In this document: positions 26,552 to 40,512 of the stretch, in pieces
Layout of the letters: each line of letters starts with the position of its first letter
Position numbering within the stretch: position 1 is the stretch's first letter
NCBI RefSeq assembly: GCF_018139145.2
Contig: NC_059487.1
Coordinates: forward strand, 8,577,792-8,641,791
Reading direction: 5' to 3'
DNA length: 64,000 nucleotides
Origin: Gymnogyps californianus
Taxonomy: Eukaryota; Chordata; Aves; Accipitriformes; Cathartidae
Made by a program: the position numbers and the translations under genes
The notes under the pieces: model-generated
Told to the model about the DNA's origin: nothing
What the model saw: the letters and a program-made list of their open reading frames with translations, nothing else
Database searches by the model: none

Positions 26552-29500
26552 ATCTAGGTAGTAATGGCTCAGATAAAGGTACTGATCTTAGAGCTACCAT
26601 GGTTTTGTCTTTCTTCGTTATCTTAGTTATCTCTATGTCAGGATAAATGAGAGTCTAAAGAAAAGGCACCGATTCATCATTTCAATAAAAATGTAAATTG
26701 ATCTCAGATATGAGTCTTCAGTAGAATCTCACACTTGTGTAAATTTTAGACACATCATCATTCACTCTGTAATCATGAGTATAGTAACTATGAGGCTGCA
26801 CTTCTGTGCACAAGCAGCCCTCATTTTTCTCCAGTCCTCAGCCACTCATTCTCCCCCACACACTACATGTCTGAGAATGCAAGCATCTTTTCGACTGTGC
26901 AGTGAACAGGAGTGGCAAACTGATCTAGCTTTAAAAAATGGTTTTTGTGGTATTTTATTTAAGCTGGATCACTTTCTCTGATCTGATTCAAAATTCGGCA
27001 TCATTTGCATCTGTGATGGCATGAATGATAAAGTGATCTACACTGTGCAGGGACAAGGGGAAGACTGGGGCTGAAGACAAATATCCAAGACTGCTAGCAA
27101 ATACTCCATCTCATGAAACCACATCCTTACTGTATTCACAGTCAGAAAATGTAGGATAAGTCCATGTTTTGCGCCAATTGCCCTAGCTCAGTCCATGGTT
27201 AGACCTTCGGCAGTAACACTCCTTAAGAACTGGCCACCCCTTCCTGTCTTGCTCCCAGCTGCTTATTTCTATCTTTGTGCTGCCCCTGTCTTGTGCTGGC
27301 ACAACTGCTTGTGCTCTGAATGGATCAGAGAAGAAACAGGCAATGAAGCAACTACTGCTCAGGGCCACCATTCCCTGAAGTGACTCTTGCAGTGGTTGGG
27401 GACATCAGAAGGGTGGGAATAAGTGACCAGGGCAGGGAAAAGAAAGAGAAGACAGTGCTTTCTGAAGCTAACAGTGGTGCCAAAATGTTGTTCACGATCA
27501 CTTTATCTCCAGAGTAATAAGAGAGCAAAAAGCAACTGAGGACAAGTTTTCAGGAGCAGCTGAGGATCATAGTCATTACAGAAAGAACTCTGTACAACAG
27601 ACAGTACAGTTGATTTTCCATCACAGACTTCTTGATCCTCCTTACAGGTGGCAGAGCAATAAAAGTACCGTCAGAGGTAGAATGAAGCATAAACCAGCTT
27701 CCTGGAACAAAACACTGTTTAATATACAATCCTTATGCAAAGGTCTCCAGCAAACTACTCTGAGTTACATTCAGGACTGTTCTGGATTCTGAGTTTCAGG
27801 GAATTGAAATGGAGGTTAATTCTCCCTTACCTGCCAGTTGCAAACTCAGCATAACTGAGGATGTAGCCCCTTGACCTCTCTCTGATTTAGTCCCAGAACA
27901 CTGCCATTGCCAGCCAATGACCCTGAGCTATGTATTTAGAAGAAGAGCTGGAGCACTCTGTAGAACATTCCTATGAATCACATAACCCAAAAAGAATGTG
28001 GTTTTACAATCTTTTTTACCAGTGGGGGAAGAATTTACTGGCACCAAAACTTGAATCCAGATGTTTTCATCAGGCACGATTTTGTTTTTCTTTGCATTCA
28101 GTCATGACATTGAATACTGCCTACAGTTGCATTAAATTAATGCAGTTACAAACAGGCAACATTCCTTACACATTTTCATTTACTTTGCAATATGCATTTA
28201 CTTAGTTCCAGCAACACAACAATTCACTCTGGCACCCTTTCAGCTTAACAGTTTAAAAAGACTGAAAATTAGCTAGTGGTATATTTGCAGCAAAGTAATT
28301 TTTCCTGCATTTTCCCTTTATGTAAGCCCCGGTTGTGACCACATACAGAGTCATATAGATGTGCCTACACATACGAAGATTTATAAACTGAATAGCCATT
28401 TAAAACTCAATAAAAAAATGAATTCTTGTTCCAAAATCCAGCAGCTGGCCAGACTTAAGCAGATCTGACATACCGTAAAAAGTGACAGTCAGTTGGATTA
28501 TCCCTACAAAGTTAAACACATATACTGTGGCCTGCAAGTTCAGTCCTGAGAGAATAAACTTCAAATTCATTTTCCAAATGGATCTGGACTAGTAACATTC
28601 CATAGAAAATCTTCTCAGGAACCCTTACTGAACAGGCATAAAATGACCAACTGAAAGACATTTAATGACCAAACCAAATTAATTCACAAGTGCTGGGAAA
28701 AATATATGCAAATATTTCATAGTTTTGGTTCAGCTAATAAAAAGTCAGGAAAAACTAGTTGATCTCTCAGTAAGTTTTTCATTTGTTTTTCTCACAGAAC
28801 AGCAGAAAATTGTGTTTCATTTCATGTGCTTTTAACAAACGTAAACACAATGAAGACAGCCAACTGCACAAAGCTGCCTAACCGCCTGGAGAAAGCAAAG
28901 TTTACCCTCTCAAAACTGTATCTTAACCACAAGGTCATATTGTATGTTGGCACTGTGTTAAGACCTTATGTTGCAGTTTTCCTGTACTGTGTGAAACATT
29001 AAACAGGCACTCAGAGAGAGATTAACTGAAAAATGATTTTTTATTGAAGAGCATGAAGATTAATGGGAGTTGGATACATCATTCATTTATCCATCTCCTG
29101 CTATGTCTATATTGGCAAGTTGTGGTGTTAATGGAAGCAAGTCAGTTGAGTGGGACCATTTAACAGAAACGACTGGTATGGAGGACCCAGTAGTCACACT
29201 GTATGTGTGTCAGGAGTTTACTTGGGACTAACTCTAGTGTCTTCTCATGAACAGAATTCCCATTTACCATTGGAGTTGCCGACTGTGCTCCTGAAGTACA
29301 TCTTCAGGTCTGTTTCATCTGAAAGAAACCCAGTATATGCACTCAAAGACCACCCCATAACACCAGCCAGACTGCAAGTGGCAACAGTTGGGAGACTCAC
29401 TTCAAAAGCAGACTCCTCACCTTGCCCACAATATCAACATATGTGCATCCTTTTAGTTTTCCAGCATAGAGAATAATTATACAACGTGAAGAAAATAGGC

Positions 29501-30931
29501 TATCTAAGATCTGGAAGTAAGGCAACTGACCACACATTACATATGGGAACAAAGAAACTTTGGAAGAAAGTCACACACATCTGCACAACAGAATTAATTA
29601 AAATAAAAATTTATATGAATTGTGGCTGTTGTTTTTCATGTATTCTTGCCAATATGTATTTTCTATGAAAAGGTGGTTTTACCAGTGGGTACTTATCCAC
29701 AGATTAACTGCACCTTCTTGGACATTTTACATAAATTGTCATGCAGCAAGACAATAGTTGGAAGATAAGCAGCATAACTGGAATGATGGTAATGTGAGCC
29801 AATAAAGTGATGAGACAGAGAATAAATTAAAAGCAACCTTCATTTTAGAAAGCTGATAACTTGTCCATCTTTCATTTGAATTACTCAGCAGGACTTTGAG
29901 TATGGTATGATCCCAATTTTAGATAAATTCTGAAGACGGAAGTTACAGAGCAGGTAACTGCTGCACCAATATTTTATGGCATTCTGTAGAAGATGTAACA
30001 GGTATAAATGCAGTATTGTTTGTACAGTGATGTCAATCTATCTTCTTTTCTCGGAGATCCTGAGAACACATAAATTGTTCTGATGGCTTCCTCAAACAAG
30101 TTGCAACTAGTCTTTCATGAGACAGAAAAAATAGGCCTTAATAAATCTAGTGTTTATGCAGAAAATAACTTCCCTATTATTCAGGCTGTACCCTGGCTGA
30201 TTTCAGAACTGGTCTGTGCTTGTGCTAAATGCACTGAGTGCTAATAAAAACCGTCTTGGATTAGAAATAGGACTCTTATTCAGCATTCCAAATGGAAACA
30301 TTCAGATGACTGAACAGTTCATGTAGCGCTTTGATTTTATTCAGAAACATTGTTTCCATTGCATGCATTTATGAACTGGCAAAAAACTCCATCCCGGGAT
30401 TGTACAATAACGTTTTCATTGCTGTTTCATCCGTGCCAGCAAAAATTATCTCATAAATGCAAATATCCACAATATATAGTACAAATGGAAGCTTCGTCAT
30501 TTGGTATGCGCTCAGTTGCATCATGGCCTGCTTTCCACCACATTAGGATGCCTAATGTATTTGCTGTAGTGGGCAGGGAGAGCTAAGTCAATTTTCTTGA
30601 ATTTAGTCTAAAACTAAACTTGAATTTTGCAGAAATGCAGCTTTTCAGCACTATTTTTTTCTTCTTTTTTATGTTTATTGTAGCATCACTTCTGCTTGCA
30701 GACATTGAACACCTCCATAAATAATCTTAACATTTCATGGTAATTTTCCAAGCAATCGATGAGGTCCCTTTCTCCTCTCATTTATATGGGTATAAATTAG
30801 GGTGGCTTCAAAGTAGCAATTGAAGATATACATGTAGAAATCCAGTATAAGTGAATGGAAAATAAGTCCTCACATTTTTTAACTGCTTGTTAACTAAGGA
30901 ATTTTTAATATATATAGTTTAGAGCAGAAAT

Positions 30932-30967
30932 CTTTGTCTCAAGTGACAGCTTTGTCTCAAGTGACAG
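30932..30967. repeat. Exact 18-bp tandem duplication
   Basis: CTTTGTCTCAAGTGACAG occurs at 30932-30949 and again, identically, at 30950-30967. Exact identity in AT-rich neutral-looking DNA points to a recent duplication. Confidence 0.93.
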
Positions 30968-32310
30968 AAGCACTGATATACTTCCACCATGACAGAAAGC
31001 AATATAGAAATGGTGCTTTTTCCCCAAGGAATTTTATCAGTCAGAATGACTTTGCTGTTCATGCAAATTAAAACTGTACTCTGGTGAGTTTGGAATCCAA
31101 AACCATCCCAGTTCATGGCTTAATGGCAGAGGGAAAGACAGCAAATTGTACACTAAAAGAGACACTGCTCTGTACTCTAGGCATCCAATAGTCAGAATTT
31201 AGTCTGCTTACATAGCAAAGTAAAAGAGGTTTTGCAGAGGACAGTACAGGCCATCTTCTTTTCCAAATGACTGTAAAGTTGACTAGGCTTTTAATCGTGT
31301 GTCCAGGATAGATGCCCTCTATAGTATAGATTACACATCCAGTAAGGATTTCAAATGGGAAGCAAAGTATGACTGAAGAAAATGGAGAAAGCAGTTGCCT
31401 AAAGATCAGGTCTTGCTTCACCTTGAATTTAGATGATCAATGCAGGAAGGGCACAAATAGCCTGGGGGAAATCAGGACTAGTTGAGTCCATGCACATAAA
31501 GAAGTACAGGGGCAGTTTCCTCAACCTTCTTTCCAGAGAAGATAGGGACAAGGGAAATTCAGGGCTTGACAATCCCTGCATGCAGCCTACAGAACCAGTT
31601 GTACAGAATGAGTCATGTCATGAGGGCAGAAAACTGCATTCCCAGCAGGATGTGAGAAAAGGTGACAGAATTCTGCATTTTTCCAAAAGGCATCACACTG
31701 CTTACCTCCCTTGTATAGCCAAACTTCCCCTCTTCTCTGAAATATCTCACTCTTAGTCTGGCAACAGTCAGCGACAGCGGAACTGATCCTCCTTAATCTG
31801 AATTACATTTTGCTAATAATTCCTGGTCTTCAACTACATCACTTCCTAGATGCAACGATGCAATCACACAATGCACATGCAATGCTACGGCCATGAATAC
31901 AGGCCCAGAATAATAATTATCAATTTCACTGCATTAATCTGACCTACTGTTTTCTCTTCATTAGATTCTCTAGACCAGTTTAGTACAGAATACAACTGAT
32001 AATGTCTCCCAGGTCACAGCTGTAACAAATACCTCCATCAATTCTATACTGTTAGGAAAAGAACATATTTTTGGCCTGTAAAGATTTTTTCGTAAGGTAA
32101 TGCATCTCCCTTTTCCTCTTCCAAATTATCTGAAAAAACTTCTTCATTTCCTACTTTGGCGATTTTGGAGGAAAACATCTCCCAAATCACAACAGATTAA
32201 TGTCCTTAGCTAAGCATGTATCAAAGATTCTCTATGAGTTTTGTGTATGGGCGGCAGATCCAGCACCTTCATATGTATATAGAAAAATTTAACCACAACT
32301 TTTCCATCAT

Positions 32311-32346
32311 TATATGAACACTTCGAGTTCATATATGAACACTTCG
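32311..32346. repeat. 15-bp direct repeat overlapping an 8-bp hairpin
   Basis: TATATGAACACTTCG is repeated exactly at 32311-32325 and 32332-32346. Between and across them, ATATGAAC (32312-32319) and GTTCATAT (32327-32334) form an inverted repeat with a 7-base loop. Direct and inverted symmetry together suggest a templated (hairpin-assisted) duplication. Confidence 0.85.
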
Positions 32347-34344
32347 CCGCACAGCAAGCAGTCACAGCAAATCCAATTACCCAAAGACCTCCAAAGAAAC
32401 ATTACCATCAGAGACCGAACCTGAAAAGGAAGCATTGCTGAAAACTGCTCCAGCAGCTCTTCAGCAGATGTGCTGTCAAGGCAGCAGTAACCTACGTAGT
32501 GACTCAGTCGCTATGCTGCCATCAAAGCATATTACATTACTTAGCAGACTGTTGTTTGCAACCTCAGAAGTATCATGGCTGGAAAGGCTGGGAAATGGAG
32601 GCTCAGCCTCACAACAAGGTTCATGAGGAATACATGTCAGAGTTGGCTTTAGATTTTGTAAGCCACTAATTCTCAGTACTTCTTCCAAGCTCCAGTACAG
32701 GCCTGTGTGGTTTATCAATGCACACAAACTGTTATCAAATGAATCACATTGGCATATGCATTGGTAGCTATCTATCATGGGTACTCAGGCTGTGAAAGGA
32801 CACTGTAACTATATTTCTGAGGAGTAAGGCTTTGAAGTTGGTATTCCTTTTAAAATAAATCTCAACTTGGTCCAAAAGAAGACATAATTTTGGCTGACAG
32901 GAAAGAGATAATTCATTATCCTTGAGATATCTTTAAAGAAAATTTGAGCATCTAATAAAAAAAGTGCAGGCCAGATAAGACTTAGCCCTTAACGTGAAAT
33001 CAGCTGAAGAAAATAGTAGGGGAAAAGACAGAGAACTGCTGAACACTGTCAGTGAAGTCCCAAAATGACAGCAGGAAAATTAATAAACCCTCCTCACCCT
33101 CACAAGCTGGGTCACAGAAAGTGCAGCTGTCCCTAATACCTTGAAAACGAGCATACTAACTGGTAGTGAACACTTGGTATAGGCAACATTGGATGCAGGC
33201 CCAAGGAAACTTAACCTTTTTTCACCAAGTGACTAACAGGCACCACAAACTGAAATACATAAATAAACTTACCACTTACTTAAGTTATCCTATGTTCTGA
33301 GAGTGCAGCATGTATAAATATTTATTACTTCTTTGTGTAATTATTTTTAATTAAATATATCGAGTATAGAAGTAATACAAACATCAGAAAATCAGTTAAC
33401 ATCTCAATATCACTCTACAACCTTACAAAAATAATCTGTTAAGAAAAATGCTGTTATCCAAACTGTTACATAAATTAACACTAAAATGCAAAATAGTGGG
33501 GATTGTTCACTTCAACACAGTGTTGTTCTCAGAAGAAAGTAGTGAATCATGTCTTTACAAAGCAACTTTATTTGCTTCTAGAGTTAGAAGAAAAATGTTC
33601 AGCATACAATATTAGAACACACTAGTTCCTCCTCTGTTTTCCTTGATGGAGAAATTTGTCTTTAACATATTCTGTGGTGAAAGTACATTAGTATGATCAA
33701 TATTCCTGAAACTACATTGTGGCTTTGCAACTGTCCATTGGTACAAGATCAAGCAGACAGCCAAAGTACTCTGATATATTCTGAGTAAAGTAGGTTTAGC
33801 TAAAATGCCGTAGGGAATGAGCTACACGCTGCTCCTTCTATAGGCTGCTGAAAGAAGCAAACTACGTTCCCCATAACCTCTGTCACTAGATGTCAGCAGG
33901 CTGCCCACCCAGTCCAGCTGGCCCCACTGTTTTGGGATTGTGCAGTGAAACCCATGTGCCTGCTGTTTGCCACAATAGCAAAATGTAAAAATACTTCTTC
34001 TTCCACAGTTCAGGCATGTTCCTGCCCTTTTCATAGGTATGAGGCAAGCCCCAGAGTTGCAGCAAGATTTCAAAATGCCACAAGTGGTCTAGTTCAGACT
34101 CCTTTTCTTATTGAAATCTTGGCACTCCAAGCAACTAAAAGTATCTCACAGCTTAGGCAGGAATATTCTGAATAGTTAAAGTTATGATGGCTCACTATCA
34201 TGCATATCTATAACCACTACTATTGCTGCCACCAATCACTGTCAAATAGCTCAGCATTTTCAGCAGTATACTGACTTCCGAAAGCTTTGAGTTACACAGT
34301 GCACTGAACCAACTCGTCCTCTTTCAAGCAAGACTTTGAACAAG

Positions 34345-34378
34345 TTTATTAGTTAAGGTCCCTTCCAACCAGTATCTC
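34345..34378 (+). mobile_element. Possible CR1 LINE 3' tail remnant
   Basis: A short block contains AAGGTCCCTTCCAACC followed by a T-rich AGTATCTCTGTTAAT-like end. It resembles the last 30 bases of plus-oriented CR1 copies such as the one ending at 37917. The preceding 100 bases do not align convincingly, so this may be a very 5'-truncated or decayed copy. Confidence 0.4.
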
Positions 34379-34430
34379 TGTTAATCTCTTAAATAAACAC
34401 AAGATTGACATCTTGAAGTCAAGACAAAAG

Positions 34431-34474
34431 CAAACGTTCATGTGTCAATAAAAACAAATATTCATGTGTCAATA
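34431..34474. repeat. 24-bp tandem duplication
   Basis: Two units with CAAA, a two-base difference (CG versus TA), then TTCATGTGTCAATA (34437-34450 and 34461-34474). Nearly identical copies at a 24-bp offset. Confidence 0.85.
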
Positions 34475-37400
34475 CAGCAAAACAAAATTGGGTGGGAAAT
34501 AGGCATGCAGCCTTATTTCAGTAAAACCTGAACACAGCCTAAAAACACATGGTCTAAAATATTGCCAGCTCCCATCTGTTCTGAGATAGATCTGCATTTT
34601 TAACTATTTCAAGGCTAGCTAGGTTGCAAGCCCTATAAATATTACACAGATTACCATAATTATATATGTTAGTATTTGAACATTGTCAGTGGATAAGCTT
34701 ACACTTTGCACTAAACCTCAAAGTACCCAGCTGCTCTTCACCTTTACCATGCTTTTTAAAATCACCCTGTGCTTGGGGCTCAATCAAATCTTCCCAACAT
34801 AGCACTATGCTCATTATCATCCTACTTCTTAAACATTCCCTCCCTCTCAACCCCCACCCTTTTTTTTATCTTCCCACAAGGTACACACCTGTATAACTCT
34901 TCAGATAGAAAAGCAAAGTAAACAACCTCATAGCATCGTGACTGAACTCTCAGGGTACAGTATGTACAGCACTTGCCAGATCTGACAGTTGACAGTACTT
35001 ATTTTGGACACATTTGCTGATAAGGACGAATGAGTTTGTACATTTCCTCAAAAACTCCACATTCCATTAATAAGCACCTGAGAGGAATGACTGGTCTAGC
35101 AATAATCCTGACACCCCAATTCCACTCCTCAACTTCTTGAAGTACATATTCTAGAGAATCGTCTAGTTATCCCATCAAGATCACATGAATGCTTTACTTG
35201 CATATCTTTGGTGCATTTTCTGCCTTAACGCAGAGTTAAGCTTTTCATCTTAAAGTAGCATCTGTCATCCGAAGGGGTTGAGAGGTTGTAACACATTTCA
35301 GGCATATGGTTTAAGCCTATAAAGGTCTCATGTATATATAAAATTATTTCACATTTTTAACCACTTCAGGGGCAAATATTTTGTCCTTCCATGACATAAT
35401 TGATATTAAAAGGTAGTAGTTTGAATTGCAGTCTCTTCTGCTATGTCCTCTATTTCTTCTTCGGCCTTCACAGTGCTACAGCAAAGGAACTTTGATCTCA
35501 GATGAATCAGAAACTTCCAAAAGTGAGATGTAAGCAGAGTTTGAAAATGGTATTCAACAATAGCAGTATCAAAAATCTACATGGAAAAAAACCCTTTTTT
35601 CCATGTGACAGTTTTCCATTACAATTCGTATCTGTGGACAAGGTTACTACACTGATGTGAAATTTGTATTGCTGGAGATAAGTTTGTATTAAAAAAATAA
35701 AATAATAATGGAACAACTAAGAAACAGAGAGAAGGCAGTGGGTAATAATAAAGTACACCATTTGATGGCAGAGTCAAACAGACATGAGGTCTAGAAAAAG
35801 TCATTTTTCTCTTTGATCTTCCTGTGCATCCAATACAGACTGTAGAAATAGCTAACATAAATGGTGAAAAGATATGCCAAAGACTGTTAAGAGAAACATA
35901 AGGCAGAAATAGTTTATCCAAAATCACTCATGAATTCAGTGGTAGTCAGGAATAATCTTGAAATTTTTCCCGTCACAATCTGGTGACACAAATACAACAT
36001 ACACTCAAGATAAAAATCTAAATATTAATCTGAATTCTCAAATTCCTGTCTTTGGAGATTTTTAAATTCATAATGATATTGTTATTATTTGAGTCCTTCT
36101 GTGTATAATAGCTAAGGAATGAATAGTATATAGTAATATAAACCTAAGCTTTCATCAAAGGGCCAGATTACCACGCAAATCTGTGTGTTCCATTTACATC
36201 CTCTGTTACTCAAAGCATGATACTAAGATGGGAGGGATCTGCTGTACTAAGATAAAGGCTTTAAGAATTTAAAGGACTTTTCTGCATCCAGGAGTTGGTA
36301 AGTTTCTACCATCCTTTCCATTAAATGTAATGGATCAAACTCTGTTCCATTTTTACAACAGGATTTTTGTATAAGGACTCTATAATTACTGAACAAGAAA
36401 GCCACACTTTGATCCATTAAATGTACACTGTTATCCAAGTAACATTCCCACTGTAGGTACAACCTGCATGAGAACTGTGCAAAGTCCTCAAAATTTTGAG
36501 AAAATCTCTGTCACTGGAAGAGGTTCTTTCTTGTACAAATGGATTGGGTAAGACTCAGGCTTTCTGCACACTCTGGCAACCAACTGGGTTCTTCAGAATG
36601 TGCTTGGCATATCTTACTGCTGTCCTCAAAACAACACACTACATACCATGTACCATGCCCAATTACTGGAGATGGCAGACCTTCATAATACAGCTGAAAT
36701 TTAACTGAATAGGTAGGCCGCTACATAGTAAAGGGGAAGTGGTTTGCCTGAGCTTCCAAGTCTCGTCCTTTTGCAGGCAATACTTATGCAAAACTTATTC
36801 AACAAGGTAAGCAAATCATCCATATTAAGATCACTTTTGTTCCTTTATTAATAGACGGAAAAATATTACTACTGCCAATGCCTCTGTTTCCCAGGAGAGG
36901 GTAGCAAAAAAGACTTTGTAATATATTATTACCTTTTTGTGGGATCGCTAGTCAGATATTACACATACAGAGAGAAGTGGTAAAGCAAGTAGAAAAAACC
37001 TGGAAAGAAGCCAAGCAAAACACTATCATCCAAACATTATTTTACACTACATGGACAAGGGCAAACCCAAAAGATCATTAACAGTGCTTTCAAAAAACAG
37101 TATAATATACATCACCTTTTGCTCTGCTTATAAAAAGGTTAGTTCCACAGTTAAAATACCAAGATGTGACATAAAATAATACATCCTCAGAGACAGCAGG
37201 GCAAGGAGAGAAGAGAAAAAAATCATTTTCTCCGGCTCTATAATGCACTGTCTTTCCTGGGGCCATGGCAAATCTTGTGCGAGTTCCCTTCTTAGCTGAA
37301 GCTCAGGGCTTCCTCCACTGTAGCCCTTAAAGTGTCTACCTATTTATAGAAGCCACTTTTTAGTCAAGCACATTTGCAACTCTCAAATCATTATACAAAT

Positions 37401-37677
37401 GACTATACCAACAATACATTTCTGGTATCAGGCACTTTGAGGCTTTTGCTAAACTAAAAATCATTATTAAAAGTCAGCAAGAGTATAACCCAGCATAATC
37501 TGAAATATAATGCCTGCTCTGGTACAGAAGCATACATGTTTCAATACCAGCAACAGCCTCATATATCTGCTGATGTTGTAAGGGTTATTATAATAGTGGC
37601 TTATTTTACAGATGAGCAAATTAACGTTGTAGTCAACAGTGTGTCCAATTTTGGGTATGTTAATATTCTGTTCATTA

Positions 37678-37917
37678 TGGGCACATAATGAAACACAGGA
37701 AATTCAACTTAAACATAAGAAAAATCTTTTTTACTGTGAGTGTGGTCTAGCACAGGAACAGCTTGCACTGTGAGGAGCTTGTGGAGTCTCTATCATTAGA
37801 AATACTCAAACTAGACACAGTCCTGCGTAAACTGCTTATCTTGGTCCTGCTTTGAACTGGGGAGTTGGACTAGATGACGTTCAGAGGTCCCTTCCAGCCA
37901 CAAATATTCTGTGATTC
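37678..37917 (+). mobile_element. CR1 LINE fragment, 3' end, plus strand
   Basis: Read on the plus strand, the segment runs through GAAACACAGGAAATTC, ACATAAGAAAAATC, TTTACTGTGAGTGTGG, GAGCTTGTGGAGTCTC, AATACTCAAAC, CCTGCTTTGAACTGG, GTTGGACTAGATGA, AGAGGTCCCTTCCAGCC and ends ATTCTGTGATTC. This is the ordered 3' untranslated region and end of CR1, including its characteristic octamer-like terminus (ATTCTGTG). Only ~240 bp remain, with no reading frame. Orientation is opposite to the 5.2 and 56.8 kb copies. Confidence 0.9.
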
Positions 37918-40512
37918 CTTCACAAAAAATCCCAAACTCCTAACTAAGCAAATTATGCTGATTTTACAGCAATTATTTTAAGTAACATTTACTAAAAATG
38001 TGCAGAAGATTGGGTAATCACAAACAATAAACAAATACATATGTTTTTTCACTATAAGTTTATGCATGATGTCCTGAAAGTAAGAGATTTCTGTTTGTGT
38101 AGATTATGGGTTTTCAGGTACCTATCCCTTCAACCAAACCTGGCTTTTCCAGAGACACATTTTTGTTTTGGACACATTTTTGTAATAAGGCAACTTTTTG
38201 TATTGTCCTTGTCCACTTAAGTCCTGCTGATCCTCAGGGTCCCTTCAAATGTACTCAATCTTTACCCAAGAAGGACATTTTTCTGACATAACTTTTTAAA
38301 CCAATACATGTTTTATTACATCCAAAAAGTTACATACAAACACATACCTGTTTACAACACAAAAGTTACAAGGGCTAACCTATGAACTGACCTGACTTTC
38401 TGAACATTCCTTATAATTTATCTATATACAGAGAGCTGCAAAGTCAGAAGACTTTTTTCCAATCTTATTTAAAAGAATCAGAGCAGTCCTTGATGAAGCC
38501 AATTCATCTAATAAACAAGCATTTCTTTTTCAATGTTCAGTTTTCTCAGGACAAATCTCAATATGCAGAGTTTACCTTTGACTTCTGCAGCAGCAGGAGG
38601 AGGTATAAGACATACAGGCCTCAAAGATAGGAATTGTTTCTTATCTCATTTATCATCTCATTATCCATGAAATTTACATTTTTAAGTAGAGATTGTTAAA
38701 GCAGGACACAGATAATTAAATGCTTCAGCTTTTCATAGGACCTGCCCAGTTAATTTTTGTACAGTTTGTTTGAGCACATAAGTATGTGAGGTTCATCTGG
38801 TGATAAGGCATGAATGTTACACTGAATGATCAAGGAAGGAAAGAATTCTAGTTTGGGCGACAGAAGGTGAAACAAGGATGCAGTGACAGAACCCAGGGTG
38901 GAGAAACTAAATTGCTTCTGATGTTGCACTCCTTGGACTCTAACTGGGTTCTTGCAGAACATGGAGTCACTGGGATCTAGCTCATTTGACTACTGTTGTA
39001 GAATTCCAGTGTCCCAGAGAGACTCTATGAAATGATATCTAATCCTGACGTGAAGGTATCTAAAGATAAGATTCTGACAAAAGGCACATATAGAATAATA
39101 TATCAAACAGAACAAAACAAGAGTTCTGTCTCCTTTACGTTAAGGCCCCCTTACATAATTTCATTTCTGTAGAACCTTGCCTTGGAATAGTACAAAGAAA
39201 TTGCTTCTCTTTATGCTGCATTGACACATGAAAAATCTTCCTGAACGATGTTCTTGTAGGTAATTTAGCCCTCTTTAGAAATTAGTGGTAAGTGAAGTTT
39301 TATATCTCTCCCTCCAGGAGTTTTCTCTAATGCTGATTAGCTTACCTGTTGCTCTACTTAAGATTCAGCTTGCTTCTAAGTTACAACACAGAATATTCAC
39401 CAAGCTGCCATCAATGAAGACTAACATAAGACACTCAATCTTTTGAAAATGTCAGCCTTAACTTCCATGGGGATTTTGCTACTTTTATGTGAGATATATT
39501 TGAAAAACAGAAATAATGATACATATTCACACTTGTAAAGACTTTGGCAAACTGAAAGTGAGCAGCACAAGGATAAATAATATCATTGTTATCTTTTACA
39601 AATATAAATTATGAGACAATGTAGAGTTAACAAAGAAATCTCAATCAGCTATCTCTCTTAACACATGTTGCAAACACTTGCATTTCTTCTTTTCCCAGCT
39701 CTGCATTCTCTGAAGGACATTATAATTTATTGTCTCAAGCCATATTTGGTATTTATTGCCTGCAGAAGCTTGTGGAAAAAAGATCTGTTTGTTACATGAA
39801 AATGAAAACATGTTGTGGTTTCACCTCAATTTCTTTCCTTCCCCCCCACTTCTAAAGAGAAGAGACAATTTTAAGAAGCAGGAAAAGCAAACAAATAAGA
39901 TATAAAAAAATATACAAACACAAATACAAACAAAAACAACTCATAAGTTAGGAAAAAACTGGAACTTCTGCCTGGGGTAAAAAGTGGTGATTTGTTCAAG
40001 GGCAGAATTTTGGCATTTTTCTTTAGCTTCAAGTAAATAAATAAGACAAAGAAAAGTCTTTTCTTTTGATTGTTTTACAGTGCCTGGGGCTATGTACATT
40101 GGACACTGTTTGCAACTGTTTTCATTTAGGGATGAGTGAAGTGGTTCAATTAAAACATGAGCAGTTCTGAACCTTTGCTGTGAATAAAACAGAATATGTC
40201 TGGGGAGGTTCAAGGAAGTCCAGTTACTTGTCATTATTTACCTCTTTGTACTTATGTGTTGTGACACTGTCTGGATTCAAAAGTGCCACCATATAAGCCA
40301 GTCCAATTATAGTGTGCTTAATTCTGCTGATCAAACCAGTTTGAATTGGTTGGGCCAGCAGCATGGAAATTTTGGGGAACTAACTGAAATAAAATGTGAA
40401 GTTTTGAGGTCCACCCATTACATAGTTCCCACACCCACTACTGTGCCCTTTACTTCTGTGGGAAAAATGGAGCTGTTGCAATTTCAAAGGAAAAGAGCAC
40501 TGGAGCATTAAA
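37918..40512. other. Non-coding unique DNA
   Basis: No gene recognised. A 13-base direct repeat (GACACATTTTTGT at 38154 and 38171) and an AC/A-rich low-complexity patch near 39890-39935 are the only structures noted. Open frames are 97 codons or fewer. Confidence 0.55.

Larger units (their letters stand above)
25087..37677. other. Non-coding unique DNA with several small duplications
   Basis: About 12.6 kb with no supported gene. All open frames are about 108 codons or shorter and show no domain. Within it are a 15-bp triplet (26507), an exact 18-bp duplication (30932), a direct-plus-inverted repeat (32311), a probable CR1 tail (34345) and a 24-bp duplication (34431). A pyrimidine-rich patch lies around 25950-26090. 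Confidence 0.55.
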
